Of a DNA stretch of 64,000 bases, positions 61,261 through 64,000 are shown piece after piece. Under the pieces are notes generated by a model that saw nothing but the letters and a program-made list of their open reading frames with translations, made no database searches and was not told the origin of the DNA. Position 1 is the first letter of the stretch, and every line of letters starts with the position of its first letter. The position numbers and the translations under genes are program-made. Location: the NCBI GenBank assembly GCA_946184295.1, contig CAMHEZ010000004.1, positions 1-64,000 on the forward strand. The letters run 5' to 3'. This DNA comes from an uncultured Clostridia bacterium. Its GTDB lineage: Bacteria; Bacillota; Clostridia; Oscillospirales; Acutalibacteraceae.

Positions 61261-61412
61261 GCGAAGCGCGGGAGTCCAGGGGGTGCAGGCACCTCCTGGC
61301 GGGTCAAGGGCAGAGCCCTTGCGGGGCGTGGGGCAGCGCCCCACGAGTGAGGCGTAGCCGAACGAGCGAAACGCGCTTGGATTTGCGACGGGGTCAGGCG
61401 AATGCCAAAACA
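61258..61412 (+). repeat. Dispersed modular hairpin repeat, copy H
   Basis: gcgaagcgcgggagtccaGGGGGTGCAGGCACCTCCTGGC...aagggcagagccctt...gtggggcagcgccccac...GTCAGGCGAATGCC. Confidence 0.85.
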
Positions 61413-61516
61413 GCGCCGTGTTCAAACGGAGAAAAAGCGTCTGTGCCCTGTATTACGCGATTTTTCGACTTTTGCGATCACCTGTTTACAATATGATTGG
61501 AAGGAACGATGACAGT

Positions 61517-62761
61517 ATGAAGCTTGACATGATGGGTGAACGAGCCAAGAACGCCGAGAAGGTGCTGGCCGTTGCGGGAACAAATCTGAAAAATCAAGCG
61601 TTGGAAGCGATGGCGGCGGCTCTCGTGGAGAGGACCGACGTGATTTTGGCGGCCAACGAGGAAGATATGAAAAACGCCGCCGAGAACGGCGTGAAAGAAA
61701 GCATGCTGGACCGTCTCCGCCTGACCCCCGAACGTATCGCGGGCATGGCTGACGGTATTCGTCAGGTGGCGGCGCTGGGCGACCCCATCGGTGAGATTAT
61801 CGAAGGCAGTGTGCGTCCCAACGGCATGAAAATCCGCCGGGTGCGCGTACCGCTCGGTGTGGTGGGCATTATCTATGAAGCGCGTCCCAACGTGACCTCC
61901 GACGCGGCGGCGCTTTGTCTGAAATCCGGCAATGTCTGTATCCTGCGGGGCGGCAAGGAGGCCATTGCCTCCAATATCGCCATTGCCGAGGTGCTGCGGG
62001 ACGCGGTAGCGTCTGCGGGGCTGCCTGCGGACTGCATTCAGTTGGTGAGCGATACGTCCCGCCGCGTGGCGAGCCAGATGATGAAGCTCAACCAGTATAT
62101 TGATGTGCTGATTCCCAGAGGTGGCGCGGGTCTTATCAAGGCCGTGGTCGAAAGCTCCACCGTACCGGTGATTGAAACCGGCGTGGGCAACTGCCATGTG
62201 TATGTGGACAAAACGGCGGACATCGAAATGGCGGCGAATATCATTTACAATGCCAAGACCTCCCGCCCGAGCGTCTGCAACGCTATTGAGACGATTCTGG
62301 TTCATAAGGATATCGCCGAGGCGGCGCTCCCCGCGATCAAGGCGCGTCTGGACGAGAAGAACGTCGAGATACGCGGATGCGGCCGCACGGCGGCAATTCT
62401 GGGGGACAGTGTAGTCCCCGTTACCGAGCAGGATTACGCGGTGGAGTTTCTGGATTATATTCTCGCCTGCCGGGTGGTGGATTCGCTTGACAACGCGATC
62501 GCCCATATTGCCAGGTATTCCACAGGGCACAGCGAGTGCATTGTGACATCGGATTATGGCAGCGCGGAGAAATTCACTGCCAGTGTGGACAGTGCGGCCG
62601 TATATGTCAATTGTTCTACCCGCTTTACCGACGGCGGTGAGTTCGGCTTGGGCGCCGAGATCGGCATTTCGACCCAGAAGCTCCACGCACGCGGCCCGAT
62701 GGGCATCCGGCAGCTCACCAGCTCGAAGTTTATCATCGAGGGAGACGGGCAGATCAGATAA
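61517..62761 (+). CDS. proA: Glutamate-5-semialdehyde dehydrogenase
   Basis: VPLGVVGIIYEARPNVTSDAAALCLKSGN, KTSRPSVCNAIETILVH, EFGLGAEIGISTQKLHARGPMG. Confidence 0.97.
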   Translation: MKLDMMGERAKNAEKVLAVAGTNLKNQALEAMAAALVERTDVILAANEEDMKNAAENGVKESMLDRLRLTPERIAGMADGIRQVAALGDPIGEIIEGSVRPNGMKIRRVRVPLGVVGIIYEARPNVTSDAAALCLKSGNVCILRGGKEAIASNIAIAEVLRDAVASAGLPADCIQLVSDTSRRVASQMMKLNQYIDVLIPRGGAGLIKAVVESSTVPVIETGVGNCHVYVDKTADIEMAANIIYNAKTSRPSVCNAIETILVHKDIAEAALPAIKARLDEKNVEIRGCGRTAAILGDSVVPVTEQDYAVEFLDYILACRVVDSLDNAIAHIARYSTGHSECIVTSDYGSAEKFTASVDSAAVYVNCSTRFTDGGEFGLGAEIGISTQKLHARGPMGIRQLTSSKFIIEGDGQIR

Positions 62762-62800
62762 GATCCCGAACAATCAGCAAGCAGGGGGGAATGACTTTCC

Positions 62801-64000
62801 GTGGCAAGCAACAACAGTTATCATCCCAACAATCAGCCGCGCCGCAAAAGAAACAAGAAACCTGTGAAACGCTACAGTGAGGAATACAGCAACCGTCCCA
62901 ATCCCTACACAGGGTATTCATCGGACGGCAATTATCACCCCGGTGCCAAGAAGCGCTCCATGAATGAGCCTTCACCTGTCAATCCGACAGTGACGAGCGC
63001 AGGTTCAGGCAGTGCGCCGCGCTATGATTACAGCCGCGCCGCCATGACCGACGCGGTCTGGCCGCCCGCCAACGCGGGCAGAAGTCAGCCTGCTGCCAAG
63101 CCTGTATCTCCTGCGGCAGGACGGTTTGCCGAAAGTGTGCCGTCCGCCGGAGGATATCCCCCTCTTGAGAATCGTCCGCTGCAACAGACTCCTTCGGCAC
63201 GTGCGCAGGAGAACACACCGTCGCGCGATATGGCCGAGCTTGCGGAGACGGCGGCCAGACTGGAGGGGCGCGGCAGTCCCGGTCAGGCAGAGGCGGACGG
63301 TTCCCCCTATCGCACAGGCGGCAGTCACCGCCGCAAGAACATCAATAAGCAGGAAATGGAGCAGGCCAGAAGGGCGAAGATGGAGGCCAAGAGGGCTGCC
63401 GTTGACAAGATCGCACGTGGCGTGGCGGCGCATTCGGCATCAGAGCAAATGAACGATGCCGTTGTCCGTACGCCTGAGGCTATGGAGAGTATGGCTAAAT
63501 CAAAGAAGAACGCGCAAAGAGCGAAGAATACACAGCAGCACGTACAGAAAGCGCCGGGTGCGCAGAGTACGCGCAACCAGCAGAAACGACAGACCCAGAT
63601 GCCGAAACAGTCTGTCGTCAAACCCAATCCGGCGGAGGCTGCCAAGCCTGTCGGCGTCAATTGGGACGAATTTTATGATGCAGCTTTCCCTCCGAAGGCG
63701 CAGGAATCTGCCATGAAGGAAGCAGACAGCAATGCAAAGATTGCACCATCGGGAAACAATACCGACGGCAAACGAACTGAAAGTAAAAAAGAGACGGTCA
63801 AGTTTGAAGAGGTTTCCTCACAGAACGCGCCCATGACCGTCAAACCCGTCATGCTGGGGGAGGACGATGCGCTGCCGTATGACCTGATCGCCGAGGAGAA
63901 TGCCCGTGAGGCTGAGGAAGCCAGAGCAGCGCAGGAGGCCGAGGCAGTGCAGGCCGCGGTGGCTGATGAATCTGAAGAGTCGATGACCGATGAGGACGCG
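62801..64000 (+). CDS. Low-complexity, charged hypothetical protein (GTG start, runs off the window; absent from supplied ORF track)
   Basis: Open frame of 400 codons without stop: VASNNSYHPNNQPRRKRNKKPVKRYSEEYSNRPNPYTGYSSDG... Confidence 0.75.
   Translation, partial: MASNNSYHPNNQPRRKRNKKPVKRYSEEYSNRPNPYTGYSSDGNYHPGAKKRSMNEPSPVNPTVTSAGSGSAPRYDYSRAAMTDAVWPPANAGRSQPAAKPVSPAAGRFAESVPSAGGYPPLENRPLQQTPSARAQENTPSRDMAELAETAARLEGRGSPGQAEADGSPYRTGGSHRRKNINKQEMEQARRAKMEAKRAAVDKIARGVAAHSASEQMNDAVVRTPEAMESMAKSKKNAQRAKNTQQHVQKAPGAQSTRNQQKRQTQMPKQSVVKPNPAEAAKPVGVNWDEFYDAAFPPKAQESAMKEADSNAKIAPSGNNTDGKRTESKKETVKFEEVSSQNAPMTVKPVMLGEDDALPYDLIAEENAREAEEARAAQEAEAVQAAVADESEESMTDEDA

Noticed and set aside
24312-61412. 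Repeats A-H as a CRISPR array or integron attC array
   Set aside because: Copies are kilobases apart, in both orientations, with no regular spacers, no GTTRRRY core sites and no Cas or integron integrase in the window.

Overview
64-kb chromosomal window, probably from a gut-type Clostridia/Oscillospiraceae-like Firmicute (inferred from gene content, not searched). About 57 kb is conserved core genome: the ECF transporter operon ecfA1-ecfA2-ecfT, ruvC-ruvA-ruvB, infC-rpmI-rplT, dprA, topA, trmFO, plsX, rnc, smc, ftsY, a nadD-yqeK-LCP-rsfS-leuS cluster, rpsU, aroQ, efp, recJ, a relA/spoT homologue, and proB/proA. The first ~6.4 kb is accessory: two NPxTG-type surface-protein genes, one apparently frameshifted, each followed by a convergent PD-(D/E)XK (Rpn-type) transposase/nuclease gene. 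The strongest unexplained signal is a family of at least 8 dispersed, modular, GC-rich, hairpin-forming intergenic repeats of ~150-185 bp. They occur in both orientations, usually abut stop codons, and often sit where conserved gene neighbourhoods are interrupted. One inverted pair flanks a GNAT gene between rsfS and leuS. Other notable points are a phosphohexomutase-fold protein that appears to have lost all catalytic loops, a likely AUA start codon for infC, a perfect-arm operator upstream of a MarR gene, recurrent TTGCAA-N17-TATAAT promoters, a poly-Asp C-terminal tail on FtsY, and a LuxE/LuxC-like pair without luciferase. I saw no tRNA, rRNA or CRISPR array. All family assignments are by eye from the protein sequences; no searches were run.
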